A stretch of DNA of 64,000 nt from Gp6-AA40 sp963818645 (GCA_963818645.1 CAWFTF010000008.1:62001-126000), one strand, 5' to 3'; shown: positions 24,792 through 35,159, counted from the first letter of the stretch. Numbers and translations: made by a program. The notes: generated from the letters alone by a model not told the origin.

Positions 24792-25637
24792 ATGGCTCGC
24801 ATGCGTGTTTTCATCGTTCTGGCACTGGCAATCGCGGCCGGTGGCACCTTCGCGTTCGGCACGTATCGCTACATGCAGAACGTACCTACTCAAACCGTGA
24901 GTGTGCCGACGAGCGGTGTCGTGGTGGCTGCTGCGGACCTCCAGCTTGGCACTGAGTTGCGGCAAGAAGACCTGCACGTCATCCAGTGGCCAGCCACAGC
25001 GGTTCCCGAGGGTGCGTTCACCAAGCCAGAGGAACTGGTTGGCCGTGGCCTCATTCAGCCCATTGCCACCAACGAACTGTTCCTGCCCAGCAAGCTCGCA
25101 CCGAAGGAAGCCGGCGCCGGTCTTCCGCCGGTGATCGCGCCGGGATACCGCGCCCTGTCGGTTCGCGTCAACGATGTCATCGGTGTGGCCGGATACGTGC
25201 TGCCTGGTAACCGCGTCGACGTGGTGGCGACAGTGAACCCGACGCAGCAGCCCACTGACGTGACGTCGAAGGTGGTCCTCACGAACGTGCTGGTGCTGGC
25301 CTCCGGCACCAAGATCGAACGCGACGCCAAAGACAACAAACCGATTTCGGTCAATGTGGTCACGATGCTCGTGAACCCGGAAGAAGCCGAGCGGCTGACG
25401 CTCGCCAGCACAGAAGGAAAGATTCAGCTGGCGCTGCGCAATCCCCTGGATCAAACGACGCCGCCGACGCCGGGCATTCGTCCCGCCGCGTTGATGGGCT
25501 CGGCAGGCTCGGCGCCTGTGCGAAGAGTGGCGAGCAATGGCAGCGCCCCGCGGGTGGACGTCAAGCCCGCGCCCGTTCCGACCGTCGAGATCATCCGTGG
25601 TGACAAACGGGCACAGGAAGTTGTGACCCAGGAGTAG
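24792..25637 (+). CDS. cpaB: Flp pilus assembly protein CpaB
   Basis: A 281-residue periplasmic protein with an N-terminal anchor (RVFIVLALAIAAGGTFAFGT). SAF domain features are VVVAAADLQLGTELRQEDL and GRGLIQPIATNELFL, then the RcpC/CpaB segment VRVNDVIGVAGYVLPGNRVDV. The tail is Pro/Ala rich. It usually works with the secretin encoded immediately downstream. The start lies behind a purine-rich GGGAGCTCG. Confidence 0.92.
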   Translation: MARMRVFIVLALAIAAGGTFAFGTYRYMQNVPTQTVSVPTSGVVVAAADLQLGTELRQEDLHVIQWPATAVPEGAFTKPEELVGRGLIQPIATNELFLPSKLAPKEAGAGLPPVIAPGYRALSVRVNDVIGVAGYVLPGNRVDVVATVNPTQQPTDVTSKVVLTNVLVLASGTKIERDAKDNKPISVNVVTMLVNPEEAERLTLASTEGKIQLALRNPLDQTTPPTPGIRPAALMGSAGSAPVRRVASNGSAPRVDVKPAPVPTVEIIRGDKRAQEVVTQE

Positions 25638-25641
25638 TGAG

Positions 25642-27763
25642 ATGCGAATGACACGGCACACAGCACGGATCGCCGCGTGCGGCGTCCACATGTTCATCAT
25701 CGGGGTGTTTGGCACCCACGCGACCTTCGCACAGGTGCAGCCGAGCCCTCGGTTGGGCTCGAGCGCCCAGACACCTGCTGCGCTGCCGTCGGCGTCGGCG
25801 CCAGTTATCGAGAGCACCGACGCGAAGGCGGTCGAGTTGCTGGTCGGGCGTTCGGCGCTCGTCGACATCGGCACGCCGATCGCGCGCGTGTCGTTGACCA
25901 GTGCCGACATCGCCGACGCGCTCGTCACGGGCCAAAGTCAGTTGCTCGTGCACGGCAAGACGCCCGGCTCCATCTCCATGTTCGTCTGGGATCGGGCCGG
26001 CGCAGTGAAGCGATACGAGATCGCTGTGCAGCGCGACCTTGCACGCCTGAACGATCAGATGAGGGAGCTCTTCCCCGGTGAAAGCATCCAGGCGCGGAGC
26101 AACGGTAAGGCAGTGGTGCTGTCCGGGAAGGTCACGAGCAAGGAGGTCGCGGACAAGGCGGTCGCGGTTGCTGCCGGCTACGTCGACAAGCCGGCAGACG
26201 TGACGACGCTACTGCAAGTGCAGCCGGGACCGCGAAGCAACCAGGTGCTGCTGCGTGTCCGGTTCGCTGAGGTCAGCCGCTCGGCGATGTCCGAGTACGG
26301 CATGTCGCTGTTTACCGGCCCGACTGGTATCAACAACACAATCGGCCGCGCGACGACGCAGCAGTACCCCGCGCCCGCTTACACCGACCTGGCGTGGCAG
26401 AAGGCGGGCTCCGATTTCGGCTCCGACGTGACGAAGGCAGAAGGCAAGCTCGCCTTCAGTGATTTCCTGAACGTGTTTCTGCTGAACCAGAAATACGACC
26501 TCGGCGTGCTCATCAAGGCGTTGCAGAACAAGGGGCTGTTTCAGAGCCTGGCCGAACCGAACCTCGTGGCCGAAAGTGGCAAGGAAGCGAGCTTCCTGGC
26601 CGGCGGTGAGTTCCCGGTTCCGATCGCGCAGGGTTCAGGCGCGAACATCGGCGTATCGGTGCAGTTCAAGGAGTTCGGCATCCGCCTCAACTTCACGCCG
26701 ACCGTCGTGGGCGATCGTGTCCACCTCAAGGTTCGTCCCGAAGTCAGCACGCTCGACTACGGCAACGCGGTTCTCCTGAGCGGATTCCGCATCCCCTCGC
26801 TTTCGACTCGCCGCGCCGAGACCGAGCTCGAGCTGCAGAGCGGCCAGACGTTTGCCATCGCCGGTCTGATGAGCAACCAGATGCAGACGACGATGCAGAA
26901 GATTCCTGGCATCGGCGACATTCCGATCCTCGGCTACATGTTCAAGAGCAAGGCGTCGAAGCGCGATCAGACGGAACTCGTCGTGATGATTACGCCGGAG
27001 ATTCTGCCGAACAATTCGCCGGGCGTGACGCCGTCGCTTCCGAATTACCCGGATACGTTCATGCCGCCGCTGTCGGATCTGAAGAAGACGTATCCCGCTC
27101 CGGCGCCCGCGTTCACCGAGTCGTCACGGTCGCAGGCGGCGAATCCGGCAGCAGCGCCCGTTGCGGACAACCGCACCGAGGTCGAGCGCGCACAGGATCG
27201 GGCACTCGCAACGCTCGACGGTCAGAGCCCAACGCCAGCCGCGGCCGCCGTTGCCGCCGCGCCCGCAGCAGGCGAGCCCCGTCGTGGCTCCGCCCGTTGC
27301 AGCGCAGGCTCCAGCGGCGCAGGTAACGGAGCAGGCAACGGATCCGGCGGTCTCGCAGCAGGCCGACGCCGATGTCGCCGAATTGTCGAAGGAACAGCGT
27401 CAGCTCGAGAAGGCCGCACGCGAACAGGCTGAGCGTGATGCGAAGGCTGCCGACAAGGCGCGGAAGGAAGAAGCGAAGCGGGCCGCTGCAGCGCAGGCGA
27501 AGCAGGACGAGCTCGATCGCGAGCAGGCCAAGAAGGATGCGAAAGCCGCCAAGGTTCAGGCGAAGAAAGACGCCGAAGCGGCCAAGCTCCAGGCCAAGGC
27601 CGTCAAGGAAGCCGAGGCAACGGCGCAGCGTCAGATGCTCGACGCCAGGCGCGAAGCCGAGCGGGAAGCCGAGCGGCAACGAGCGATCGATGCCGCGGCC
27701 GAGCGACTGCGCACTGCCGAAGCGGAATATCAGGCCGAGTTGGAGCGACGCACGCAGCGCTGA
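25642..27763 (+). CDS. cpaC: Tad secretin CpaC/RcpA with coiled-coil tail, frameshifted near 27265
   Basis: Outer-membrane secretin. It has a signal peptide, an N-terminal pilus-assembly domain (LLVGRSALVDIGTPIARVS), a BON-like segment (KAVVLSGKVTSKEVADKAV) and a secretin domain (GSGANIGVSVQFKEFGIRL, SGFRIPSLSTRRAETELEL, SGQTFAIAGLMSNQ, IPGIGDIPILGYMF). The first frame stops at 27432 in Gly/Arg-rich nonsense. One base removed near 27265 continues into PQQASPVVAPPVAAQ and then ~120 residues of Ala/Lys/Glu coiled coil (KKDAKAAKVQAKKDAEAAK) ending at 27763. Total length is one over a multiple of three. Alternatively the tail could be a separate protein, but it has no good start. Confidence 0.88.
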
Positions 27764-27836
27764 ACGTTGCCCGAGTTTGCCGAGTCAGGACTGAGCCGCG
27801 GCGGGTTGTGAGGCCCGCCGTCGCAATGGAGCGCAC

Positions 27837-29003
27837 ATGATGAGAAGCCGTTTTGAACATTTGCGACGCGACGAACGAGGGATGTCGTTCGTCTGGGTCG
27901 GGATGGGCTTCATGACGTTCTTTGCCGCGTCAACGCTGGCCATCGACGTCGGCATGTACATGACGGCGCGGTCGCAGGCACAGAACGCCGCCGATGCCGG
28001 GGCGCTCGCAGGCGCAACGGCGCTCGTCTTCAACGACTACGACGACCGATCCGCCGGCGGCCCCGTGGTCCGCAGCGCAATAACCACGGCGGAATCCAAT
28101 CTCGTGATCAAGAACACCGTCTCCGTGCAGACGGGAGACGTCACCTTCCCGCTCGGGCCGACTGGTTTGGACAACCGGGTGCAGGTGAACGTGTTTCGGA
28201 CCACCAACCGGAGCAACCCCGTCGCGACGCTCATCGGGCCCGTGTTTGGCATCAACACCATCGACATCGGCGCCACGGCGACGGCAGAAGCGTCTCCGGC
28301 GAACGCCGTCGAGTGCGCGAAACCGTTCACCGTTCCAGATCGCTGGAAAGAGAACTCCATTCCGCCCAACGGGACCTTTGAGCGATACGACAACAAGGGC
28401 GATCTCCTCCCGAATGCTGACGAGTACTTTCCCCCAGGCACGCCTGGGCACGCGATGTATGGCTACTCCGACGCGTTGCCGCCAAGCGGAGACAGAGGGG
28501 TGGTGTTGACGCTTCGTGCCGGCACCGGCAACAACATCGAGCCGAGCTTCTATTTCTCGTGGGTCATGCCGGGCGGGGAAATTGGAGGCGATTTCTACCG
28601 GGAGAACATCGCCAACTGCAATAAGGGGCAGCTGGGTCGTGGGTTGGACTTCACACAAGAGCCGGGAAACAAAGTGGGCGAGACGAACCAGGGGATTGAC
28701 GATCTGATGGCCAAAGATCCACTGGCGTACTACGACACGACGCGCAAGAAGGTGGTCAGCCCGAACAGCCCGAGCCCGCGGGTTTTCCCAATTCCCTTGT
28801 TCGACCCCGACTACTACCAGAACGGCATTACGCACGGCCGCAACGCCTCGCTGAGGATCGTGGACTATCTCGGCTTCTTTCTCGAGGGACGCAGCGGCAA
28901 CAACGTGTATGGCCGGATCGTGCCGTACCTCGGCGTCGTCAATGACTCCGCCGGGCCCGCACCGGCGGACTCGTTCCCGAAAGCTATACGACTGGTGCAA
29001 TAG
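27837..29003 (+). CDS. tadG: TadG-like pilus-associated protein
   Basis: A 388-residue protein. The N-terminus has the TadG-type segment RRDERGMSFVWVGMGFMTFF and AIDVGMYMTARSQAQNAADAGALAGA, characteristic of the Tad-like Flp pilus-assembly domain, followed by a large extracytoplasmic region rich in Pro, Asn and Asp with few cysteines (VECAKPF, IANCNKG). No von Willebrand domain could be recognised. It probably anchors or caps the pilus machinery on the periplasmic side (inference). Confidence 0.8.
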   Translation: MMRSRFEHLRRDERGMSFVWVGMGFMTFFAASTLAIDVGMYMTARSQAQNAADAGALAGATALVFNDYDDRSAGGPVVRSAITTAESNLVIKNTVSVQTGDVTFPLGPTGLDNRVQVNVFRTTNRSNPVATLIGPVFGINTIDIGATATAEASPANAVECAKPFTVPDRWKENSIPPNGTFERYDNKGDLLPNADEYFPPGTPGHAMYGYSDALPPSGDRGVVLTLRAGTGNNIEPSFYFSWVMPGGEIGGDFYRENIANCNKGQLGRGLDFTQEPGNKVGETNQGIDDLMAKDPLAYYDTTRKKVVSPNSPSPRVFPIPLFDPDYYQNGITHGRNASLRIVDYLGFFLEGRSGNNVYGRIVPYLGVVNDSAGPAPADSFPKAIRLVQ

Positions 29004-29005
29004 AC

Positions 29006-30175
29006 ATGGCGCGACTGACAGGCTCCCTCTACACCCCCGACGACTCGTTTCGAACCGACGTAGCGACGTTGCTACGAACGACATCGGTGCAGGTCTCGCT
29101 TGGCGACGAGCGATCGGCCCGCACGGGCGCGCCTCCCGACATCATCTTCGTCGATGGCCGCGTGGACCTCGACGGATCGTTGGATGCGGTTCAGCGTCTG
29201 CGCGCCGAGCACCCGGTGGCCGTCATCCTGTTCATGGCGGCGGAAGCGAATCCGGACCTGATCCTGCACGCGATGCGTGCGGGCGCCAACGAGTTCTTCG
29301 CGTGGCCTCCATCGCGCAGCGCTCTCGACGAGGCGCTGCAACGGGCGGCGGCGAGGCGCGCCACGTCCCCATCAGGGGGACCGGAGTCGACCACGATCGT
29401 GTTCTTCGGCGCCAAAGGGGGCGCCGGCACGACGACGATCGCCGTCAACTGCGGCGTGGATATCGCGCGCCTGCGCAAGCGGCCGACACTGATTGTCGAT
29501 CTGAAGCCCGGGCTGGGCGAGGTCACGCTCTTCCTCGGCGTCCGCAGCCGTTACACGCTGCTCGACGCGCTGGACAACCTCCATCGACTGGACAGCGAGT
29601 TCATGCGGGAGCTCGTCGTCAAGCACAAATCAGGGCTCGAGATCCTTGCCGGCTCCGATCTGTTTGACAGGCCTGGCGGCAGCGACAGCGCCGCACTGGA
29701 GGAGATCTTCCGGATCCTCGGCCGTCAGTACGAATACATCCTCGTTGACGCCGGCTCGCAGTTGAATGCGCCGGCGGTCGCGGGTCTGTACACGGCCGAT
29801 CAGATCTGCCTGATCGCGTCTCCCGACGTGCCGTCCGTGCGAAATGCCCAGCGGCTGCTCGATCGCATTGGGCAGCTCGGGACTTCGGGCGGACGCGTCC
29901 GCCTGCTCTTGAACCGCGCCGCGGAACCTTACCCGATTCCGCCCGCCCAGATCGAGAAGGCGATCGGACTTCCAATCTTCCAGACGTTCCTGAGCGATTA
30001 CAAGACGGTCTCGACGGCGCTCAATTCGGGCGTCCCGATCGCGCTCGCGGGGAACAGCGAGCTGGCGTCGCAGTTCGACCAGTTCTCCAAACAGATCGTG
30101 GATCCCGGTGGAGCCGAGGAACTTCCGGTTAAACGCTCGTCGCTCGGCCTCCAGCGACTGGCTTCGATGTGGTAA
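29006..30175 (+). CDS. cpaE: CpaE/TadZ-like ATPase
   Basis: A 389-residue cytoplasmic MinD/ParA-type protein that localises the Tad machine. Residues 1-120 form an atypical receiver domain (DIIFVDGRVDLDG, ILFMAAEANPDLILHAMRAGA). Residues ~130-389 are the ATPase with the deviant Walker A GAKGGAGTTT (~135-144), the switch segment LIVDLKPGLGE and the Walker B-like region YILVDAGSQL. Two bases separate it from tadG. Confidence 0.92.
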   Translation: MARLTGSLYTPDDSFRTDVATLLRTTSVQVSLGDERSARTGAPPDIIFVDGRVDLDGSLDAVQRLRAEHPVAVILFMAAEANPDLILHAMRAGANEFFAWPPSRSALDEALQRAAARRATSPSGGPESTTIVFFGAKGGAGTTTIAVNCGVDIARLRKRPTLIVDLKPGLGEVTLFLGVRSRYTLLDALDNLHRLDSEFMRELVVKHKSGLEILAGSDLFDRPGGSDSAALEEIFRILGRQYEYILVDAGSQLNAPAVAGLYTADQICLIASPDVPSVRNAQRLLDRIGQLGTSGGRVRLLLNRAAEPYPIPPAQIEKAIGLPIFQTFLSDYKTVSTALNSGVPIALAGNSELASQFDQFSKQIVDPGGAEELPVKRSSLGLQRLASMW

Positions 30176-30181
30176 CCGATC

Positions 30182-31516
30182 ATGCGTAGTGCTGCTGCCC
30201 CCAACATTGCTGCCGCTGCCTCTCCGGTTCAGGCGACTGTTCGACATCAGTATCTCGAGCTGCGCGCCAGCGTCCATCGCAAGCTGCTCGGTAGATTGAA
30301 CCTCGAAGCGCTCGCGCATGTGGAGCGTGCCAAAGCGGAAAGCGAAATCCGTACGCTGCTCGCGCAGTTGCTGTCGGAGGAATCGACTCCGCTCAGCCTG
30401 GCGGAGCGGGAAACCCTGTTTGCCGAGGTCCTCGACGACGTGTTCGGTCTCGGTCCCCTCGAGCCGCTGCTGCGGGATCCGACGATCAGCGACATTCTGG
30501 TCAACACGTATCGAAACGTGTTCGTGGAGCGCCGCGGCGTACTCGAACGTGTCACGGCCACGTTCCAGGACGATGCCCATCTGCTTCGCGTCATCGACCG
30601 GATCGTGAGCCGGATCGGCCGCCGCGTCGATGACAGCTCGCCGATGGTCGATGCCCGTCTGGCCGACGGCTCTCGTGTGAACGCCATCATTCCGCCGCTG
30701 GCGGTCGATGGTCCGCTGATGTCGATTCGCCGATTCCCGGCAGAGCGTCTCAAGGCCGACGACCTCGTGACTCTGGGTGCGTTGACCAAGCCGATGCTCG
30801 ACTTTCTGTCGCATTGCGTGCGCGGACACCTCAACTGCATCATCAGCGGCGGCACCGGCGCCGGCAAGACGACGTTGTTGAACGTGCTCTCGAGCTTCAT
30901 CTCGTCGCGCGAGCGCATCGTGACGATCGAGGACGCCGCCGAGCTGCAGCTCCATCAGGAGCATGTCGCCCGGCTCGAAACGCGCCCGCCCAACGTCGAA
31001 GGCAAGGGCGCCATTCGTCAGCGGCAGCTCGTGGTCAATGCGCTGCGTATGCGCCCCGACCGCATCGTCGTGGGTGAGGTTCGCAGCGAGGAAGCGCTCG
31101 ACATGCTTCAGGCGATGAACACCGGTCACGACGGATCGCTGACCACGGTCCATGCCAACACGCCGCGCGACGCGCTGACCCGTATCGAGACGATGATCGC
31201 CATGGGCGGCACGACGCTGCCCGACAAGGCGATGCGGCAGCAGATCGCGTCCGCCATTCACCTGGTCGTCCAGCAGACGCGGTTGGCCGATGGCACCCGC
31301 AAAGTCACCAGCATCTCGGAGATCACGGGCATGGAAGGTGACGTGATCACGATGCAGGAGGTCTTCGTGTTCGAGAAGGCCGGCCTCAACAAAGATGGGA
31401 AAGTCGTGGGACGTTTCCGCGCGACCGGCGTGCGGCCCAAGTGTGCGGAGCGACTCAAGGCCGCGGGCATCCTTCTGCCAACGGAAATGTTCGAAGGCAT
31501 CACGGAGGTTCGGTGA
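30182..31516 (+). CDS. cpaF: Pilus assembly ATPase CpaF/TadA
   Basis: A 444-residue type II/IV secretion ATPase powering pilus extension and possibly retraction. An N-terminal helical domain leads into GLGPLEPLLRDPTISDILVN. Walker A is GGTGAGKT at residues 223-230. The Asp box VTIEDAAELQL, the Walker B region MRPDRIVVGEVRSEEALDM and the His box (TGHDGSLTTVHANT) are all present. The stop TGA overlaps the ATG of tadB. Confidence 0.95.
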   Translation: MRSAAAPNIAAAASPVQATVRHQYLELRASVHRKLLGRLNLEALAHVERAKAESEIRTLLAQLLSEESTPLSLAERETLFAEVLDDVFGLGPLEPLLRDPTISDILVNTYRNVFVERRGVLERVTATFQDDAHLLRVIDRIVSRIGRRVDDSSPMVDARLADGSRVNAIIPPLAVDGPLMSIRRFPAERLKADDLVTLGALTKPMLDFLSHCVRGHLNCIISGGTGAGKTTLLNVLSSFISSRERIVTIEDAAELQLHQEHVARLETRPPNVEGKGAIRQRQLVVNALRMRPDRIVVGEVRSEEALDMLQAMNTGHDGSLTTVHANTPRDALTRIETMIAMGGTTLPDKAMRQQIASAIHLVVQQTRLADGTRKVTSISEITGMEGDVITMQEVFVFEKAGLNKDGKVVGRFRATGVRPKCAERLKAAGILLPTEMFEGITEVR

Positions 31517-32472
31517 TGCTGATTGCCTTCATTGCCTTCCTCGTCGTGACCGGACTCGTGGCCGCGGCCGGCATCGGCGCCCTGCGTCTTCCAGGGACGC
31601 TCGCCGATCGGCGCATGGAGCGGCGGCTGCGCGAGGTCTCGGATCGGGATGACACTCCACAGACGGCGTCGTTCATTCGCGAGCGCAAGTCAGGACCGAT
31701 GCCGGCATTGGACCGTGCGTTCGGCGGCACGGGATCGCCGCTGTCGCGGCTGATCGAGCAGTCGGGCGTCGTCACGACTCCCAGCACCATCATCCTGTCC
31801 AGTATCGGGCTCAGCGTGGTGCTGGCCGTGGCCTCACTGATGTTCGTCCGGCAGCCGTTCGCCTGGGCGGGCGCGGGGCTCGTCGGCCTGGCGCTTCCGT
31901 ACGGCTATCTGAGATATCGCAAAAACGCGCGCATGAAGCGATTCGAGGAGCAGTTTCCTGAGGCGCTCGACTTGCTGTCTCGAGCGATTCGCGCTGGTCA
32001 TGCGTTTCAGACGGCGATGGGCATGTGCGCGGACGAATTGCCGGCACCCGTCGGCGTTGAGTTCAAGAAGAGCTTCGAGCAGCAGAACTTCGGTCTTCCA
32101 CTGAAGGACACGCTGAACGAGTTGGCCGAGCGAGTGCCGCATCTGGATGTGAGGTTCTTCGTCACTGCTGTCCTGATTCAGCGAGAAACGGGCGGCAACC
32201 TGGCGGAGATTCTCGACAACCTCGCACACGTCGTCCGTGAGCGATTCAAGATTCTGCGGCAGGTCCGGGTCCACACGGCGCACGGCCGTTTCACCGGCTA
32301 TGTGTTGCTGGCACTCCCGGCCTCGCTGGGTGTGGTGCTGGCGTGGATGAATCCCGAGCACATGGATCTGCTGTTCAAGGAAAAGATGGGCCAGATGATG
32401 ATCATGGGCGCCATCGTCATGCAGACGATTGGCTACTTCTGGATTCGCAAGGTCATCAAGATCGAGGTATAG
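31516..32472 (+). CDS. tadB: Tad inner-membrane platform protein TadB
   Basis: A 318-residue type II secretion F-domain protein. An N-terminal transmembrane segment (AFIAFLVVTGLVAAAGIGAL) is followed by further spans around 100-140, the cytoplasmic F domain (FPEALDLLSRAIRAGHAFQTAM, shown in part; RETGGNLAEILDNLAHVVRE) and two C-terminal spans. It pairs with TadC as the platform for CpaF. Overlaps cpaF by one base. Confidence 0.93.
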   Translation: MLIAFIAFLVVTGLVAAAGIGALRLPGTLADRRMERRLREVSDRDDTPQTASFIRERKSGPMPALDRAFGGTGSPLSRLIEQSGVVTTPSTIILSSIGLSVVLAVASLMFVRQPFAWAGAGLVGLALPYGYLRYRKNARMKRFEEQFPEALDLLSRAIRAGHAFQTAMGMCADELPAPVGVEFKKSFEQQNFGLPLKDTLNELAERVPHLDVRFFVTAVLIQRETGGNLAEILDNLAHVVRERFKILRQVRVHTAHGRFTGYVLLALPASLGVVLAWMNPEHMDLLFKEKMGQMMIMGAIVMQTIGYFWIRKVIKIEV

Positions 32473-32473
32473 C

Positions 32474-33373
32474 GTGACGGTCATCCTTCCGCTGCTCGGA
32501 TTCGTGTTCGTCTCGCTGCTCATTGCTGCAGCCGCCATGGTGCTGTCGCCGAGCGGCAGCGCGATCATTCCGCGTCGCCTTGGTGAGCTCCGCGGCGTCC
32601 CCGTCGAGGAGCCTGTTTACACCGAGAAGGCGATCAAGACGCTGAAGCATCTGGCCAAATACGCTCCGCAGTCGCCCTCCGAGATGGGGAAGCTGCAAAA
32701 GAAGCTCGTCTGTGCAGGCTATCGCAATAAGGAAGCGCTGACGATCTTCATGGGGATCCGCCTGGCCGCATCTATCACGGCCTTCGCCATTGCGTCATCG
32801 CCTCTGGTCGGCAGACCGAATGTGTTCCTCGCCATCGGGGTGGCGGCGGTTGGCTACCTGCTCCCGAGCATGGGTCTTGGGCGAATCGCGAAAAAACGAC
32901 AGCATCGGATTCGCCTCTCGCTGGCCGATGTGCTCGATCTGCTGGTCGTGAGTGTCGAGGCGGGACTCGGTCTGGACCAGGCCCTTCAGCGGGTTGGAGA
33001 AGAACTGTCGTCCACCCACAAGGACTTGTCCGAGGAGTTGCGACTCGTCAACCTGGAGATGCGGGCTGGCAAGGCACGGTCGGAGGCGCTTCGTAATCTA
33101 GCCGACCGCACCGGCGTCGACGATTTGACGTCGCTCGCGGCGATGCTGATTCAAACGGACAAGTTCGGCACCAGCGTGGCGCAGTCGCTGCGCGTGCACT
33201 CGGACACGCTTCGCACCAAGCGACGACAGCGCGCCGAGGAAGCCGCAGCCAAGACGGGCGTGAAGATGGTGTTCCCGCTCGTGTTCTGCATCTTCCCGGC
33301 GATCTGGGTGGTGACAATCGGACCGGCAGCGATTCGCTTCGTGCAGGTCCTCTTCCCGATGGCGCAGCAGTAA
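32474..33373 (+). CDS. tadC: Tad inner-membrane platform protein TadC
   Basis: A 299-residue partner of TadB with a GTG start at 32474 immediately after the tadB stop. N-terminal span LLGFVFVSLLIAAAAMVL; F domain with SLADVLDLLVVSVEAGLGLDQ and EMRAGKARSEALRNLADRTG, then a final hydrophobic segment (VFPLVFCIFPAIWVVTIGP). Overlaps the next ATG by one base. Confidence 0.92.
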   Translation: MTVILPLLGFVFVSLLIAAAAMVLSPSGSAIIPRRLGELRGVPVEEPVYTEKAIKTLKHLAKYAPQSPSEMGKLQKKLVCAGYRNKEALTIFMGIRLAASITAFAIASSPLVGRPNVFLAIGVAAVGYLLPSMGLGRIAKKRQHRIRLSLADVLDLLVVSVEAGLGLDQALQRVGEELSSTHKDLSEELRLVNLEMRAGKARSEALRNLADRTGVDDLTSLAAMLIQTDKFGTSVAQSLRVHSDTLRTKRRQRAEEAAAKTGVKMVFPLVFCIFPAIWVVTIGPAAIRFVQVLFPMAQQ

Positions 33374-34749
33374 TGACGACCGCAGCAGCGCTCACCGCGC
33401 CCTCGCTCGACGACATCCGGACGACGGCTCCGCAGGTTCCAACGACGTTGGAACAGACGGGGCTGACGACCGACATGATCGAGCAGCTTCTGATCAAGAC
33501 GCTGTACGGCGGCGAGCTGACCGGCCTGATGCTGGCCGAGCGGCTGCGTCTTCCGTTCACGATCATCGAGCCAATCATCGAGCGCCTCCGCATCGAGCGG
33601 TTGATCGAAGTGCGCGGTGGGACGTCAACGGCAAGCTATCGCTACACGCCCACAGACCTCGGACGCGACCGCGCCCAGCAGTACCTCGCGGTCAACCAGT
33701 ACACCGGCGCGGCGCCTGTGCCTCTGGCGACCTATGTCGCCCAGATGCGCGCCCTCGCCGCGTCGCGCGGTTATATCGATCGCGAGCGGCTGCGCAAGGG
33801 CTTCGCGCACCTCATCGTCCCTGACGCTGTGCTCGAGCAACTCGGCCCCGCCGCGAACGCGAACAAGGCGATCTTCCTGTACGGGCCCCCAGGCAACGGC
33901 AAGACGGTGCTCGCTGAGGGGCTCTCACGGACACTCGGCGGCGACATGTATATGCCGTACGCCATCGAAATCGAGGGTCACATCGTCACGATGTACGACC
34001 CGATCAGCCACGAGGCGCTCGATGCCGATGTGCCGGACGCGACCAGCATCATCGCCGCCGCGCCGCGCGACCGCCGCTGGGTCCGCATCCGTCGTCCTGT
34101 CGTCATCGTCGGCGGCGAGCTCACGCTCGACATGCTCGACCTGACGTTCAACCCGCTCGCGAAGTTCTACGATGCACCGCTGCAGCTGAAGGCAAACGGC
34201 GGCATCTTCCTCGTGGACGACTTTGGCCGTCAGCGCATGCGGCCTGAGGATCTGCTCAATCGCTGGATCGTGCCGCTCGAGAGTCGAGTGGACTATCTCA
34301 CGCTGCACACCGGCAAGAAATTCCAGGTGCCGTTCGACGTGTTGACCGTCTTCGCGACCAACCTCGATCCCGCGTCACTGGCAGACGAAGCGTTCCTGCG
34401 CCGTATTCCCTACAAGATCGCGATTCAGGATCCGTCGATCGAGGACTTCACGCGCATCCTCGAGCTCAATTGCCGGCGTCGCGATCTGCGCTTCCATCCA
34501 GTGATGGCGGCGTACCTGCAGCGACGGCACTACCTTCCGATCAATCGGCCGCTGCGTGCGTGTCATCCGCGCGACCTGCTCGATCAGGTGACGGCGCTCT
34601 GCCGATACCGCGGGATCGAGCCGATCCTCAGCCGCGAAATGATCGACGCCGCGTGCGACGCCTACTTCCTCGACGACAAGGTGTCTCAGCCGGAACCCGC
34701 GAAAGTTCGTACACGGCGAAAGCGGGGCGCTCCGGTCGAGGTGAAGTAA
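33373..34749 (+). CDS. AAA+ ATPase of the Tad locus
   Basis: A 458-residue cytosolic protein. The N-terminal ~110 residues look like a winged-helix module (LLIKTLYGGELTGLMLAERL, IERLRIERLIEVRGG). The AAA domain has Walker A GPPGNGKT at 171-178, Walker B GIFLVDDFGRQ and a sensor-like VFATNLDPASLADEAFLRRI. It is translationally coupled to tadC and to the DUF192 gene, so it most likely serves the pilus as a remodelling factor (inference). It is not one of the canonical Tad ATPases CpaE or CpaF. Confidence 0.82.
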   Translation: MTTAAALTAPSLDDIRTTAPQVPTTLEQTGLTTDMIEQLLIKTLYGGELTGLMLAERLRLPFTIIEPIIERLRIERLIEVRGGTSTASYRYTPTDLGRDRAQQYLAVNQYTGAAPVPLATYVAQMRALAASRGYIDRERLRKGFAHLIVPDAVLEQLGPAANANKAIFLYGPPGNGKTVLAEGLSRTLGGDMYMPYAIEIEGHIVTMYDPISHEALDADVPDATSIIAAAPRDRRWVRIRRPVVIVGGELTLDMLDLTFNPLAKFYDAPLQLKANGGIFLVDDFGRQRMRPEDLLNRWIVPLESRVDYLTLHTGKKFQVPFDVLTVFATNLDPASLADEAFLRRIPYKIAIQDPSIEDFTRILELNCRRRDLRFHPVMAAYLQRRHYLPINRPLRACHPRDLLDQVTALCRYRGIEPILSREMIDAACDAYFLDDKVSQPEPAKVRTRRKRGAPVEVK

Positions 34750-35159
34750 TGACGGCCCCTCGGATGGCGTTGGTCAATCAGCGTACGGACGAAGCGCTTG
34801 CCGACCGTATCGAGCTCGCGGTCACGCGAAACGATCGGCGCAAGGGTCTGCTCGGACGCGACGTCTTCGAGACGTCGAGCGCGTTGATCATCGCTCCGTG
34901 CTTCTCCATCCACACGATGTTCATGCGGTTCGACATCGACGCCGTGTTCGTAGACGACGACGGACGTGCGGTGAAGGTGGTGCAGGGAATGGGCCCATGG
35001 CGAATCGCGGTGCAGCCGTTCGCGCATGCCGTCGTTGAACTGCCGGCCGGCAGCCTGCGCGAGCGTCCGGTGGACGTGGGCGATCGCCTGTATCTCGTGA
35101 ACAGCAGCGGTGAACGCGTCGGGCTGTCGGTGGCCGATCTCAGGGAGCGCGTGTGCTGA
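34749..35159 (+). CDS. DUF192 family protein
   Basis: A 136-residue protein from the ATG at 34749, which overlaps the preceding stop. It carries the DUF192 signature: RRKGLLGR, then APCFSIHTMFMRFDIDAVFV and VVQGMGPWRIAVQPFAHAVVE (in part). No signal peptide is seen, although many relatives are exported. The function of the family is unknown. It overlaps the next gene by seven bases. Confidence 0.85.
   Translation: MTAPRMALVNQRTDEALADRIELAVTRNDRRKGLLGRDVFETSSALIIAPCFSIHTMFMRFDIDAVFVDDDGRAVKVVQGMGPWRIAVQPFAHAVVELPAGSLRERPVDVGDRLYLVNSSGERVGLSVADLRERVC

Noticed and set aside
29630..31261. A 543-residue minus-strand frame
   Set aside because: It is antisense to cpaE and cpaF, which have strong family matches; GC-rich codon bias opens the shadow frame.
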